Assembly (NCBI RefSeq): GCF_900078315.1
Contig: NZ_FKBS01000017.1
Coordinates: 55,649-119,648 of the forward strand
Direction of reading: 5' to 3'
Origin: Bordetella ansorpii
GTDB lineage: Bacteria > Pseudomonadota > Gammaproteobacteria > Burkholderiales > Burkholderiaceae_B
Length of the DNA: 64,000 bases
Shown: one piece after another, positions 28,955 through 39,594 of the stretch
Position numbering within the stretch: position 1 is the first letter of the stretch
Layout: every line of letters starts with the position of its first letter
Notes under the pieces: model-generated
What the model saw: only the letters and a program-made list of their open reading frames with translations
What the model was told of the DNA's origin: nothing
The model's database searches: none
Translations under genes and position numbers: made by a program

Positions 28955-30385
28955 CTAGTCGTCGCGCGTCACCCGCACGATTTCCTCCGGCGAGGTCACG
29001 CCCGCCTCGATCCAGCGCTGGCCGTCTTCACGCATGTTGTGCATGCCCGATGCGGCGGCAGCCTGGCGCAACGCCTGCTCGTCGCGGCCTTCATGAATCA
29101 GTGTGCGCGCCGTGTCGTCCACCACGAACAGCTCGTGGATGCCCGAACGGCCGCTGTAGCCCGTGTGGTTGCAATGCGGGCAGCCCACGGCGCGGTACAC
29201 GGTGGAGCCATCGGCCAGCAGTTCCGGCTTGCGGCACTCGGGGCACAGCTTGCGCACCAGCCGCTGCGCCAGCACGCCCAGCAGCGACGAGGCCAGCAGG
29301 AAGGGCTCGACGCCCATGTCCGTCAGGCGCGTCACCGCCGACACCGAGTCGTTGGTGTGCAGCGTGGCCAGCACCAGGTGGCCCGTCAGCGAAGCCTGGA
29401 CCGCGATCTGCGCGGTTTCCAGGTCGCGGATTTCGCCGATCATGATGACGTCCGGATCCTGGCGCAGGATCGCGCGCAGGGCCATGGCGAAACTCATGTC
29501 GATCTTGGCGTTGACCTGCGTCTGGCCGATGCCGGGCAGGTCGTATTCGATCGGGTCTTCCACCGTCAGGATGTTGCTGGTGGAGGCGTCCAGGCGCGAC
29601 AGCGCGGCGTACAGCGTGGTGGTCTTGCCGCTGCCGGTCGGGCCCGTGACCAGCACGATGCCGTGCGGCTGGCGGATCAGCTTGTCCAGCCGGCCGAGCA
29701 CGACGGGGCTCATACCCAGCTTCTCCAGCTGCAGGCGGCCGGCTTCCTTGTCCAGCAGGCGCAGCACCGCGCGTTCGCCGTGGCCCGTGGGCAGCGTCGA
29801 GACCCGCACGTCGATGGGGCGGCCACCCACGCGCAGCGCGATACGGCCGTCCTGCGGCAGGCGTTTCTCGGCGATGTCCAGGTGCGCCATGATCTTGATC
29901 CGCGAGATCAGCGCGGAATGCAGCGCCTTGCGCGGCGACACCACGTCGCGCAGCGTGCCGTCCACGCGGTAGCGCACCACCGAGTGGGTTTCGAAGGGCT
30001 CGATGTGGATGTCGCTGGCGTTGTCGCGCGCGGCCTGGGCGAACAAGGCGTTGATCATCCGGATCACCGGCGCGTCGTCCTGCGCTTCCAGCAGGTCGGC
30101 CACTTCGGGCATGTCCTGCAGCAGGCGGTCCAGGTCGATCTCGTTCTCGGCCACGCCCATCACGGACGCGGCGTCCTCGGTATCGCTGTAGGCGGCCGTG
30201 AGCATGGTCTCCAGCGCGCTGTCCTCCACGCTGACCACCGGCACCTCGCCGTGGCAACGCAGGATCTCGCGCACCGCCCAGGCGGGCGTGCGCGGGCTGA
30301 CCGTCAGTTGCACGGCGCCCGGCCGCATCGACAACATGGCCCGGTGCGCGCGCGCCCAGGCATAAGGCAAGGGATGAGGATTCAT
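28955..30385 (-). CDS. gspE: Type II secretion ATPase GspE
   Basis: This 476-residue cytoplasmic ATPase drives pseudopilus assembly. The N-terminal GspE domain covers about residues 1-110. The ATPase core has Walker [10 protein letters not shown] (248-256), the Asp box region [21 protein letters not shown], Walker [17 protein letters not shown] and the His box [17 protein letters not shown] zinc-binding CPEC...CPHC region lies near residue 390. The start at 30385 is 8 bases after the gspD stop, with a G-rich ribosome site against the ATG. It is cotranscribed with gspD and separated from the main gsp block. Confidence 0.93.
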   Translation of the reverse strand: MNPHPLPYAWARAHRAMLSMRPGAVQLTVSPRTPAWAVREILRCHGEVPVVSVEDSALETMLTAAYSDTEDAASVMGVAENEIDLDRLLQDMPEVADLLEAQDDAPVIRMINALFAQAARDNASDIHIEPFETHSVVRYRVDGTLRDVVSPRKALHSALISRIKIMAHLDIAEKRLPQDGRIALRVGGRPIDVRVSTLPTGHGERAVLRLLDKEAGRLQLEKLGMSPVVLGRLDKLIRQPHGIVLVTGPTGSGKTTTLYAALSRLDASTSNILTVEDPIEYDLPGIGQTQVNAKIDMSFAMALRAILRQDPDVIMIGEIRDLETAQIAVQASLTGHLVLATLHTNDSVSAVTRLTDMGVEPFLLASSLLGVLAQRLVRKLCPECRKPELLADGSTVYRAVGCPHCNHTGYSGRSGIHELFVVDDTARTLIHEGRDEQALRQAAAASGMHNMREDGQRWIEAGVTSPEEIVRVTRDD

Positions 30386-30393
30386 CTCCCCCC

Positions 30394-33033
30394 CTACATA
30401 TTCGTCACGAGTTCGGGCTTGAAGCCCAACTGCCGCAGCAGGTTCAGCGAGGTATCCACCGTGGTGGCGTCGCGCGCCACGGCTGCCCGCACCACCGCGC
30501 CCTGGCCGCCGGGGCCCACACGGGAATAGGCGTTCAGGCCGCTGATCTGCACGCGCTTGACGATCTGGTCGGCCTCTTCCTGGGTGTCCACCGAGGCAAT
30601 CTGCAGCGTGGTGGTCGAGGTATCTGCCTGGCCGTAGATGGCCGAAGGGTCGCGCGCCACGCTCACGCCCAGCGGCAGGCTGGCGCGGATCGGCTGATTG
30701 CTTTCGTCCTGGTCCGGACGCTGCGGCAACTGCCGCACCGCGGTCGATTGGGTCGAGGCCGGGCCGGGACGGCGCATGGTCGCGTCCGCGTGCTCGGGAC
30801 GCAGGTCGTACGGGCGCTCGCCCACCACCGGCACGTTGGCCGGCGGCAGTTGCGCGCCCTGCATGTCGGGCAACAGCCAGTGTTGGCCCGGCTGCGCGTT
30901 GCTCTGGGCGCGGCGCATGTAGTCGTAGCGGTCCAGCGTGACGTTGGCGCTGCTGCGCGAATCGCGCAGCACGTACGGACGCAGGAACACCATCAGGTTG
31001 GTCTTGGTGCGCTGGCGCGAGTCGTAGCGGAACAGCGCGCCCAGCAGCGGAATGTTGCTCAGGCCGGGAATGTTCTTGGACGAGATCGTCATGCTGTCTT
31101 CCAGCAGGCCGCCCAGCACGATGATCTGGCCGTCGTCGATCAGCACGCTGGTGTCGATGGCGCGCTTGTTGGTGACGATGCCGGTGGTGGCGTTGGAACG
31201 CGCGTCGTCGATACTGCTGACTTCCTGGTAGATGTCCAGCTTGACCGCGCCGCCTTCCGAGATCTGCGGACGGATGTTCAGCTTCAGGCCGATGTCCTCG
31301 CGTTCGACGGTCTGGAACGGGTTGCTGGTGCTGTCGCTGCCGGACGTCACGTACGAGCCCGTGACGAACGGCACGGTCTGGCCGACCAGGATGCTGGCCT
31401 GTTCGTTGTCGAGCGTCAGCAGGTTCGGCGTGGACAGGATGTTGGCCTGGCCGGAATCCTGCAGCGCGCGGGCCAGCACGCCCAGGTTGATGACCTCGTT
31501 GCCCAGCACGTCGACCGTGCCCTTGACCAGGCCCAGGCTCAGGCCGCTGCCCAGCGAATCCAGCGTGGTGGCGCCGCCGGCAGTAATGCCGCTGCCGCCC
31601 AGGTTGGTGCCGCCGATGAAGCTGGTGCGGCCGCTGCTCAGGCCGTTGCCGCCGGTCATCCACTGGATGCCGAACTCGGAGCCCGAGTTGGCGTTGACCT
31701 CGACGATCATGCTTTCCACCAGCACCTGCGCGCGGCGCTGGTCGAGCTGGTCGATGACTTCGCGCAGACTGCGGTACAGCGGCTCGGGCGCGGAGATGAT
31801 CAGGGTATTGGTGGACGGGTCGGCCTGGATGACCGCGCCGCCGGCCGCGTAGGACACCGGTTCCGATGCGTCGCTGGGGTCTTCGCGGGAAATCTGCTGG
31901 GTATTGCTGCCCAGGCCGCCCGAGCTGCTGCTGCCCACGCCGCTGCTGGAACTGCTGCCGAAGCTGCGCGACGAACTGCTGCTGGAACGGGTCGAGCTGG
32001 AGGACGTGCTGCGGCCGCTCAGGCCGGTGCCGGCGCCGCCCACCGAACCCGCCGTGCCCGACGTGCCGCCCACGCTCTGCGTCTGGCTCTGGCCATTGAG
32101 CAGGCCGCCCAGCACGTGGGCCATGCGCGTGGCCTGTGCGTTGCGCAGATACACCACGTGCAGGTTGCCGGCATCCTTCTGGCGGGCGTCCAGCTTGGCG
32201 ATCAGGTCGCGGGCCAGGCGCGTGCGCGCCGGATTGCCCGAACGGATCAGCACGCTGTTGCTGCGCGGATCGGCCACGATGGCCATGCGCGACGCGTCGG
32301 CGCCCGCGCCCTGGCCCGCCCCCCCCTGCCCGTCCATCAGTTGCGAGGCCAGGGCCGCGATATCGGACGCGATGCCGTACTGGATCGGAACGATGTCGGT
32401 ATCCAGCGAAGACGGCACATCGATGCGCGCGATCACCTGGGCGATACGCTCCAGGTTGTCGGCATAATCGGTGATGACCAGGGTATTGTTGCCCGGATAG
32501 GCGTTGATGGGATTGTTCGGCGGCACCATCGGGCGCAGCACCGGCACCAGGTTGGCGGCATTCTCGTATTTCAGCGAGAACACGCGCGTCACCATCTGGC
32601 TGCCGCGGGCGAAGTCTTCCATCGACATCGCGCCATTGGCCGCGCGACCGGTGCCGGGGCTGCGGGCGCCGTCGCTGACGACCGGGCTGCCCTGCAGTTT
32701 GCCGTCGGCCTCGGGCACCACGCGCGTCACGCCGTCGACGTCGACAATGGCGAAGCCCTGCAGGCGCAGCGCGCCGGTCAGCATGGACAAGGCCTGTTCA
32801 CGGCTGACCGGACGCTCGGACACCAGGGTAATCTTGCCCTTGACGCGCGGGTCGACCAGGAAATTGCGTTGAGTGAACACCGACAAGGCACGCAGGACGG
32901 CGGGAATATCGGTGTCGACGAAATTCAGGCTGACCCGATTGTCGCTCTGTTGCGCTTGCGCGCTCTGAACCGGCAAGGCGCAACTACTGGCGGCGATGAC
33001 GGCGGCCAAGCCGAACGACAGGATTTGACGCAT
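30394..33033 (-). CDS. gspD: Type II secretion secretin GspD with C-terminal SPOR-like domain
   Basis: This 879-residue outer-membrane secretin forms the exit channel. It has a signal peptide (1-27, cleavage after SAQA), an N0 domain (about 33-105) and N1-N3 repeats (about 145-430). A Ser/Gly-rich insertion (313-378) lies in N3, and the secretin domain spans about 435-695, ending [26 protein letters not shown]. Beyond the secretin domain, a linker (700-805) leads to a SPOR-like module (807-877), with [20 protein letters not shown] then [30 protein letters not shown] domains bind denuded peptidoglycan in other proteins; a usual secretin ends in an S-domain for a pilotin. It heads the gspDE pair. 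Confidence 0.92.
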   Translation of the reverse strand: MRQILSFGLAAVIAASSCALPVQSAQAQQSDNRVSLNFVDTDIPAVLRALSVFTQRNFLVDPRVKGKITLVSERPVSREQALSMLTGALRLQGFAIVDVDGVTRVVPEADGKLQGSPVVSDGARSPGTGRAANGAMSMEDFARGSQMVTRVFSLKYENAANLVPVLRPMVPPNNPINAYPGNNTLVITDYADNLERIAQVIARIDVPSSLDTDIVPIQYGIASDIAALASQLMDGQGGAGQGAGADASRMAIVADPRSNSVLIRSGNPARTRLARDLIAKLDARQKDAGNLHVVYLRNAQATRMAHVLGGLLNGQSQTQSVGGTSGTAGSVGGAGTGLSGRSTSSSSTRSSSSSSRSFGSSSSSGVGSSSSGGLGSNTQQISREDPSDASEPVSYAAGGAVIQADPSTNTLIISAPEPLYRSLREVIDQLDQRRAQVLVESMIVEVNANSGSEFGIQWMTGGNGLSSGRTSFIGGTNLGGSGITAGGATTLDSLGSGLSLGLVKGTVDVLGNEVINLGVLARALQDSGQANILSTPNLLTLDNEQASILVGQTVPFVTGSYVTSGSDSTSNPFQTVEREDIGLKLNIRPQISEGGAVKLDIYQEVSSIDDARSNATTGIVTNKRAIDTSVLIDDGQIIVLGGLLEDSMTISSKNIPGLSNIPLLGALFRYDSRQRTKTNLMVFLRPYVLRDSRSSANVTLDRYDYMRRAQSNAQPGQHWLLPDMQGAQLPPANVPVVGERPYDLRPEHADATMRRPGPASTQSTAVRQLPQRPDQDESNQPIRASLPLGVSVARDPSAIYGQADTSTTTLQIASVDTQEEADQIVKRVQISGLNAYSRVGPGGQGAVVRAAVARDATTVDTSLNLLRQLGFKPELVTNM

Positions 33034-33158
33034 GAAAATCTACACCACTGGGCTGGAAAATTTGCCGAGTATACGAGGTGATAACGAAACACTACAGTCA
33101 TAATTCGCCTGCATGGTGTGAGCCCAACGCCTCGCACTGAAACCTGATCTTTATTGAC

Positions 33159-34367
33159 ATGCCCTCTTATCGTTACGAAGCCACCGACGCCCTGGGCAAG
33201 ATCGTGCACGGCACGATCGAAGCCGAAACCGAGCGCGGGGCCCGCAACCAGTTGCGGGGCCGTGGCCTGCTGCCACTGTCCACCGCCCCCACGGCCGCCG
33301 CCAGCGGATCCCTGTCCGGCATGTTCCGTCCTCGCCTGTCGGACGCCGACCTGGCCTGGATGACGCGCCAGCTGTCCAGCCTGCTGGCCGCCAGCCTGCC
33401 GCTGGACGCCGCGCTCAGCGCCACCCTTGACCAGTCCGAGAACAAGCACATGGCAGCCCTGCTGGCCGAAGTGCGCGCCGACGTTCGCGCCGGCCATCGC
33501 CTGTCGGTCGCCTTGGCCTCGCGCCCCCGTGATTTCCCGGAGATCTATCGCGCGCTGGTCGGCGCCGGCGAAGAGTCCGGCGACCTGGCGCAGGTCATGG
33601 ACAAGCTGGCCACCTACATCGAAGAACGCAACGCCCTGCGCAGCAAGGTGCTCACGGCCTTCATCTATCCCGCCGTCGTGGCCTGTGTCTCGGTCATCAT
33701 CGTCATCTTCCTGCTGGGCTACGTGGTGCCGCAGGTGGTCACGGCGTTCAGCCACGCCAAACAGCAGTTGCCATTGCTCACCCGCATCATGCTGGGCGCC
33801 AGCGACTACGTGCGGCAGTGGGGCTGGCTGACGGCCCTGGCCATCGGCTTCCTGGTCGCGCTGTGGCGCTACACGCTGCGGGCACCCGCGGCGCGCATGG
33901 CCTGGCATAGCCGCATGCTGCGGCTGCCGCTGGTCGGACGCTTCGTGCTGGGCGTGGACGCGGCGCGCTTCGCCTCCACGCTGGCCATCCTGACCGGCAG
34001 CGGCGTGGCGCTGCTGACCTCGCTGGACGCCGCGCGCCGCACGCTGGGCAACGACCGCCTGCGCGCCGCGGTGGACGACGCCAGTGCCCGGGTGCGTGAA
34101 GGCGCCTCGCTGTCGGCCTCGTTGGGGGCGCAGAAGTGCTTTCCATCGCTGCTGGTGCACCTGATCGCCAGCGGCGAGAAGACGGGCCGGCTGCCCGAAC
34201 TGCTGGAGCGCGGCGCAAACAACCTGTCGCGCGACCTGGAGCGCCGCGCCATGGCCATGACCGCGCTGCTCGAGCCGCTGCTGATCGTCGTGATGGGCGG
34301 CATCGTACTGATGATCGTGCTGGCGGTGATGATGCCGATCCTGGAGATGAACCAGCTGGTGCGCTGA
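33159..34367 (+). CDS. gspF: Type II secretion platform protein GspF
   Basis: This 402-residue polytopic inner-membrane protein has two GspF cytoplasmic repeats (about residues 65-190 and 270-390) and three hydrophobic segments. The start MPSYRYEATDALGKIVHGTIEAE is family-typical. Conserved blocks are MTRQLSSLLAASLPLDAAL, ALVGAGEESGDLAQVMDKLATYIEER, RFASTLAILTGSGVALLTSLDAA and LIASGEKTGRLPELLERGA. It is divergent from gspD across 125 bases and completes the system in this window. No prepilin peptidase gene lies here. Confidence 0.93.
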   Translation: MPSYRYEATDALGKIVHGTIEAETERGARNQLRGRGLLPLSTAPTAAASGSLSGMFRPRLSDADLAWMTRQLSSLLAASLPLDAALSATLDQSENKHMAALLAEVRADVRAGHRLSVALASRPRDFPEIYRALVGAGEESGDLAQVMDKLATYIEERNALRSKVLTAFIYPAVVACVSVIIVIFLLGYVVPQVVTAFSHAKQQLPLLTRIMLGASDYVRQWGWLTALAIGFLVALWRYTLRAPAARMAWHSRMLRLPLVGRFVLGVDAARFASTLAILTGSGVALLTSLDAARRTLGNDRLRAAVDDASARVREGASLSASLGAQKCFPSLLVHLIASGEKTGRLPELLERGANNLSRDLERRAMAMTALLEPLLIVVMGGIVLMIVLAVMMPILEMNQLVR

Positions 34368-34428
34368 ACGGCGCGGGTTCGGATAGGCGCCGCACGGAAC
34401 ATGTCCGACCCGGCGGACCCGATGACGT

Positions 34429-34851
<423 letters not shown>

Positions 34852-34864
34852 TCAGGACAAAGCG

Positions 34865-36505
<1,641 letters not shown>

Positions 36506-36665
36506 GGGGGACGGTTCCAGAATCCGTGAAAAGAAACGGAAAAAATTATCGCACGGCCAGAGCGGAGACATCCCCCTGCCAGAATCGGCAGGTGCCGGTT
36601 ACGCCGCACCTCGGGTACCTTACGGGCTTGCCACACGTCGCCCCAATCGATGCGCCATGTGGCGC

Positions 36666-36695
36666 TTAGCAGCCCGTCCCCCCGCAGCCTATAAT
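36666..36695 (+). promoter_or_regulatory. Candidate argH promoter close to the start codon
   Basis: A perfect -10 TATAAT (36690-36695) and a weaker -35 TTAGCA (36666-36671) are separated by 18 bases. Transcription would start near 36702, only about 3 bases before the argH ATG, and no ribosome site is visible. This suggests a near-leaderless transcript, unless a second promoter lies upstream. Confidence 0.5.
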
Positions 36696-36704
36696 TCCGC
36701 CACC

Positions 36705-38120
36705 ATGGCAAATACCCCTTCTTCCTCGCAAGACCAGTTCGCCAACAAGGCGCAAGCCTGGTCCGCCCGGTTCTCCGAACCCGTCTCCGATCTCGTCAAG
36801 CGCTACACCGCCTCGGTCGACTTCGACCAACGCCTGGCCCGCCACGACATCCAAGGCTCCCTGGCCCACGCCGAGATGCTGGCCGCGCAGGGCATCATCC
36901 CCTCGCAAGACCTGGCCGACATCCAGCGCGGCATGCAGCAGATCCTGTCCGAGATCGACGCCGGCACCTTCCAATGGCTGCTCGACCTGGAAGACGTCCA
37001 CCTCAACATCGAAAAGCGCCTGGTCGAGCTGGTCGGCGATGCCGGCAAGCGCCTGCACACCGGCCGTTCGCGCAACGACCAGGTCGCCACCGACATCCGG
37101 CTGTGGCTGCGAGATGAAATCGACAACCTGATCGACCTGCTGCGCCAGTTGCGCCGTGCGCTGGCCACCGTTGCGCTGGAAAACGCCGGCACCATCATGC
37201 CGGGCTTCACGCACTTGCAAGTCGCCCAGCCCGTCACCTTCGGCCACCACCTGCTGGCCTACGCCGAGATGTTCGGCCGCGACGCCGAGCGCCTGGCCGA
37301 CTGCCGCAAGCGCGTCAATCGCCTGCCGCTGGGCGCTGCCGCCCTGGCCGGCACGTCCTACCCCATCGACCGCGAACGCGTCGCCGCCACCCTGGGCTTC
37401 GACGGCGTGTGCCGCAACTCGCTGGACGCCGTGTCCGACCGCGACTTCGCCATCGAATTCTGCGCCGCCGCCGCCCTGGTCATGACGCACGTGTCGCGCC
37501 TGTCAGAAGAACTGGTGCTGTGGATGAGCCCGCGCGTGGGCTTCATCGACCTGGCCGACCGCTTCTGCACGGGCAGTTCGATCATGCCGCAGAAGAAGAA
37601 TCCCGACGTGCCCGAACTGGCCCGTGGCAAGACCGGCCGCGTCAACGGCCACCTGGTCGCCCTGCTCACCCTGATGAAGGGCCAGCCCCTGGCCTACAAC
37701 AAGGACAACCAGGAAGACAAGGAAGGCCTGTTCGACACCGTCGACACGCTGCGCGACACGCTCACCCTCTTCGCCGACATGGCCGGCGGCATCCGCGTCA
37801 AGGCCGACAACATGCGTGCCGCCGCGCTGCAGGGCTTCGCCACCGCCACCGACCTGGCCGACTACCTGGTCAAGCGCGGCCTGCCGTTCCGCGACGCCCA
37901 CGAAGTCGTGGCCCATGCCGTGCGCGACTGCGAGCAGCGTGGCATCGACCTGGCCGACCTGTCCTTGCAGGAACTGCAGGGCTATCACGCCGCCATCGAA
38001 GCCGACATCCACCAGGTGCTGACGCTGGAAGGCTCCGTGGCCGCCCGCAAGCACATCGGCGGCACCGCCCCCGAGCGCGTGCGCGAGGAAGCGCAACGCG
38101 TGCTGGCCGAGACGGCCTGA
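36705..38120 (+). CDS. argH: Argininosuccinate lyase
   Basis: This 471-residue cytoplasmic enzyme cleaves argininosuccinate to arginine and fumarate, the last step of arginine synthesis, as a homotetramer. The fumarase/lyase signature [12 protein letters not shown] (near residue 290, with the catalytic Ser loop) is intact. Other blocks are [37 protein letters not shown] and [14 protein letters not shown]. The start [23 protein letters not shown] is preferred over an in-frame extension from 36381 that is not conserved. A TATAAT box lies just upstream. Confidence 0.95.
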   Translation: MANTPSSSQDQFANKAQAWSARFSEPVSDLVKRYTASVDFDQRLARHDIQGSLAHAEMLAAQGIIPSQDLADIQRGMQQILSEIDAGTFQWLLDLEDVHLNIEKRLVELVGDAGKRLHTGRSRNDQVATDIRLWLRDEIDNLIDLLRQLRRALATVALENAGTIMPGFTHLQVAQPVTFGHHLLAYAEMFGRDAERLADCRKRVNRLPLGAAALAGTSYPIDRERVAATLGFDGVCRNSLDAVSDRDFAIEFCAAAALVMTHVSRLSEELVLWMSPRVGFIDLADRFCTGSSIMPQKKNPDVPELARGKTGRVNGHLVALLTLMKGQPLAYNKDNQEDKEGLFDTVDTLRDTLTLFADMAGGIRVKADNMRAAALQGFATATDLADYLVKRGLPFRDAHEVVAHAVRDCEQRGIDLADLSLQELQGYHAAIEADIHQVLTLEGSVAARKHIGGTAPERVREEAQRVLAETA

Positions 38121-38171
38121 CCTCCCTGCCAGCGCACAGGCCCGCCACGGCGAGTCAGTCCGGCGCCAATA

Positions 38172-38248
38172 AAAAAGGGCCACATGAACTGCCCCCGAAA
38201 GTTGGACGTAGATCCAACCTTCGGGGGCAGTTCACAGCGGCCCTTTTT
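38172..38248. terminator. Large bidirectional hairpin between argH and nitroreductase
   Basis: An outer 10-base-pair stem (38172-38181 with 38239-38248) places an A-run on one flank and a T-run on the other. Inside it a 22-base stem (38185-38206 with 38213-38234, one mismatch) closes a 6-base loop. T-runs on both strands mark it as a bidirectional intrinsic terminator. The inner arm, starting TGAACTGCCCCCGAAAG, resembles the terminal repeats of some IS3-family elements. Confidence 0.75.
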
Positions 38249-38301
38249 CATGAAACCCGTCGTTGCAGGCCCGACCTTCAGGCCGTCCTTACAGGCCGTC
38301 C

Positions 38302-38880
38302 TTACAGCCCGTTCCACTCCGACACGAACTGCTTGTAATCCGGACGCTGCAACGGCGGCAATGGCATCGACAGCTTGCCCACGGCCAGAAAGCCCAGGAA
38401 ACGGTGATCCAGCGCGTCCAGGCCCAACTTGTCCTGCACTTCCTCCACGTAGGTCCCCAGGCCGGTGCTCCAGAACGCCGCGTAGCCCGACATGTGAATG
38501 GCATTGAGCAGGTTCATCACCGATGCGCCCGTGGCCAGCAACTGCTCGTGCTCGGGAATCTTGGTGTTGTCGTGGTCGATTTTCTGCGCCACGGCGATCA
38601 CCAGCGGCACCTGGGCCAGCCACTCGCGAGTGGCCTTTTCCTTTTCCGGCGTCATGCGCTTGTCGCCGCTGCGCTTGACCGCATCCAGCGCCATGTCCGC
38701 CAGACGCCCGATGGCCTCGCCGCGGATCAGCACATAGCGCCACGGGCGCATCGCGCCGTGATCGGGCGCGGACATGCCGGCCTGCAGGATCTGCGCGAGT
38801 TCGGCATCGCTGGGCGCGGGGCCCGTCAGCATCTTGGTGGAACGGCGGGTAAGCAGAGCGTCGATCGGGGTGGCGGTCAT
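38302..38880 (-). CDS. Nitroreductase family protein (YdjA-like)
   Basis: This 192-residue FMN-dependent oxidoreductase of the short YdjA type has RRSTKMLTGPAPSDAEL near the N-terminus for FMN phosphate binding, APDHGAMRPWRYVLIRGEA, and the segment LLNAIHMSGYAAFWSTGLGTY toward the C-terminus. Members reduce nitro compounds, quinones or enones with NAD(P)H; the physiological substrate is unknown. The stop codon lies in a 13-base perfect tandem repeat (38281-38306). It ends convergently with argH at a large terminator hairpin. Confidence 0.88.
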   Translation of the reverse strand: MTATPIDALLTRRSTKMLTGPAPSDAELAQILQAGMSAPDHGAMRPWRYVLIRGEAIGRLADMALDAVKRSGDKRMTPEKEKATREWLAQVPLVIAVAQKIDHDNTKIPEHEQLLATGASVMNLLNAIHMSGYAAFWSTGLGTYVEEVQDKLGLDALDHRFLGFLAVGKLSMPLPPLQRPDYKQFVSEWNGL

Positions 38881-39041
38881 TGAATGAAGCGGAAGCTAGT
38901 CGAGAAGAATTCTCATCATACGCCAGGCGGATGGCGCGGCGCGCCATGCCCTGGCCCGACGTACGGATTTGGCGCGCACGTCATCCCGGTGGGCAACCGG
39001 TCCGCGCACGTCAACCTGATCGGCAACCTGTCCGTGCTCGA

Positions 39042-39476
39042 TCAACCCAGATGCGTATGCCGTTCGGGCCGTTCGTCGGCCTCCATCTCGGCCAACCCAT
39101 GCAGGATGCCGCAGTCTTCCGCGTCCTCGTGCGCCGACCGGCACCGCTGCCGCAGTTCGGTCAACTGTCCCCGCAACTGGGTCAGTTCGGCAATGCGAGC
39201 GTCCACGTGGGAGATGTGCTCGTCGAACAGGTCGTTGATCGGCGCGCATCCCGACTCATGGTTGTCCGCCAGGGCCAGGATGGCGCGGATTTCCTCCTGC
39301 GTCATGTCCAGCGCGCGGCAATTACGGATCAACTTCAGCCGTTCCAGATGCGGCTGCCCGTAAGTCCGGTAGTTGTTCAAGCCACGGTCCGGCGCGGGCA
39401 GCAGGCCCTCTTTCTCGTAATAGCGCACCGTTTCCACGGTGGTGCCGGCCGCGCGGGCCAATTCACCGATCTTCAT
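39042..39476 (-). CDS. cadR: MerR family Cd(II)/Pb(II)-responsive regulator
   Basis: This 144-residue MerR regulator has an N-terminal winged helix (MKIGELARAAGTTVETVRYYEKEGLLP), a dimerisation helix and the three metal-binding cysteines of the CadR/PbrR group: C77 (NHESGCAPI), C112 and C122. The C-terminus ends with a His pair. It is divergent from the P-type ATPase gene and should bind the dyad in that promoter, untwisting the 19-base spacer when metal is bound. CadR and PbrR are not cleanly separable by eye. Confidence 0.88.
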   Translation of the reverse strand: MKIGELARAAGTTVETVRYYEKEGLLPAPDRGLNNYRTYGQPHLERLKLIRNCRALDMTQEEIRAILALADNHESGCAPINDLFDEHISHVDARIAELTQLRGQLTELRQRCRSAHEDAEDCGILHGLAEMEADERPERHTHLG

Positions 39477-39515
39477 GGCGGGTCTCCTGGAGACGTCAAA
39501 GCCGTTGTTTGCCTG

Positions 39516-39546
39516 TTGACCCTATAGTAACTCCAGGGTGTGCAAT
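39516..39546 (+). promoter_or_regulatory. MerR-type promoter/operator of the metal ATPase gene
   Basis: The -35 TTGACC (39516-39521) and -10 TGCAAT (39541-39546) are separated by 19 bases, the overlong spacer typical of MerR-controlled promoters. The dyad ACCCTATAGT/ACTCCAGGGT (39519-39539) fills the spacer and closely matches CadR/PbrR operators. Confidence 0.85.
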
Positions 39547-39594
39547 GCAGGCTATCGCTGACACTCCGGGCCCGTCGCCCGACCGGAAAACGCC

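Noticed and set aside
30748-33081. 777-residue frame antisense to gspD
   Set aside because: No recognisable domains; explained by codon bias of the secretin gene on the other strand.
38185-38234. A present-day insertion sequence next to argH
   Set aside because: Only two inverted arms with a 6-base loop remain; no transposase or target duplication.
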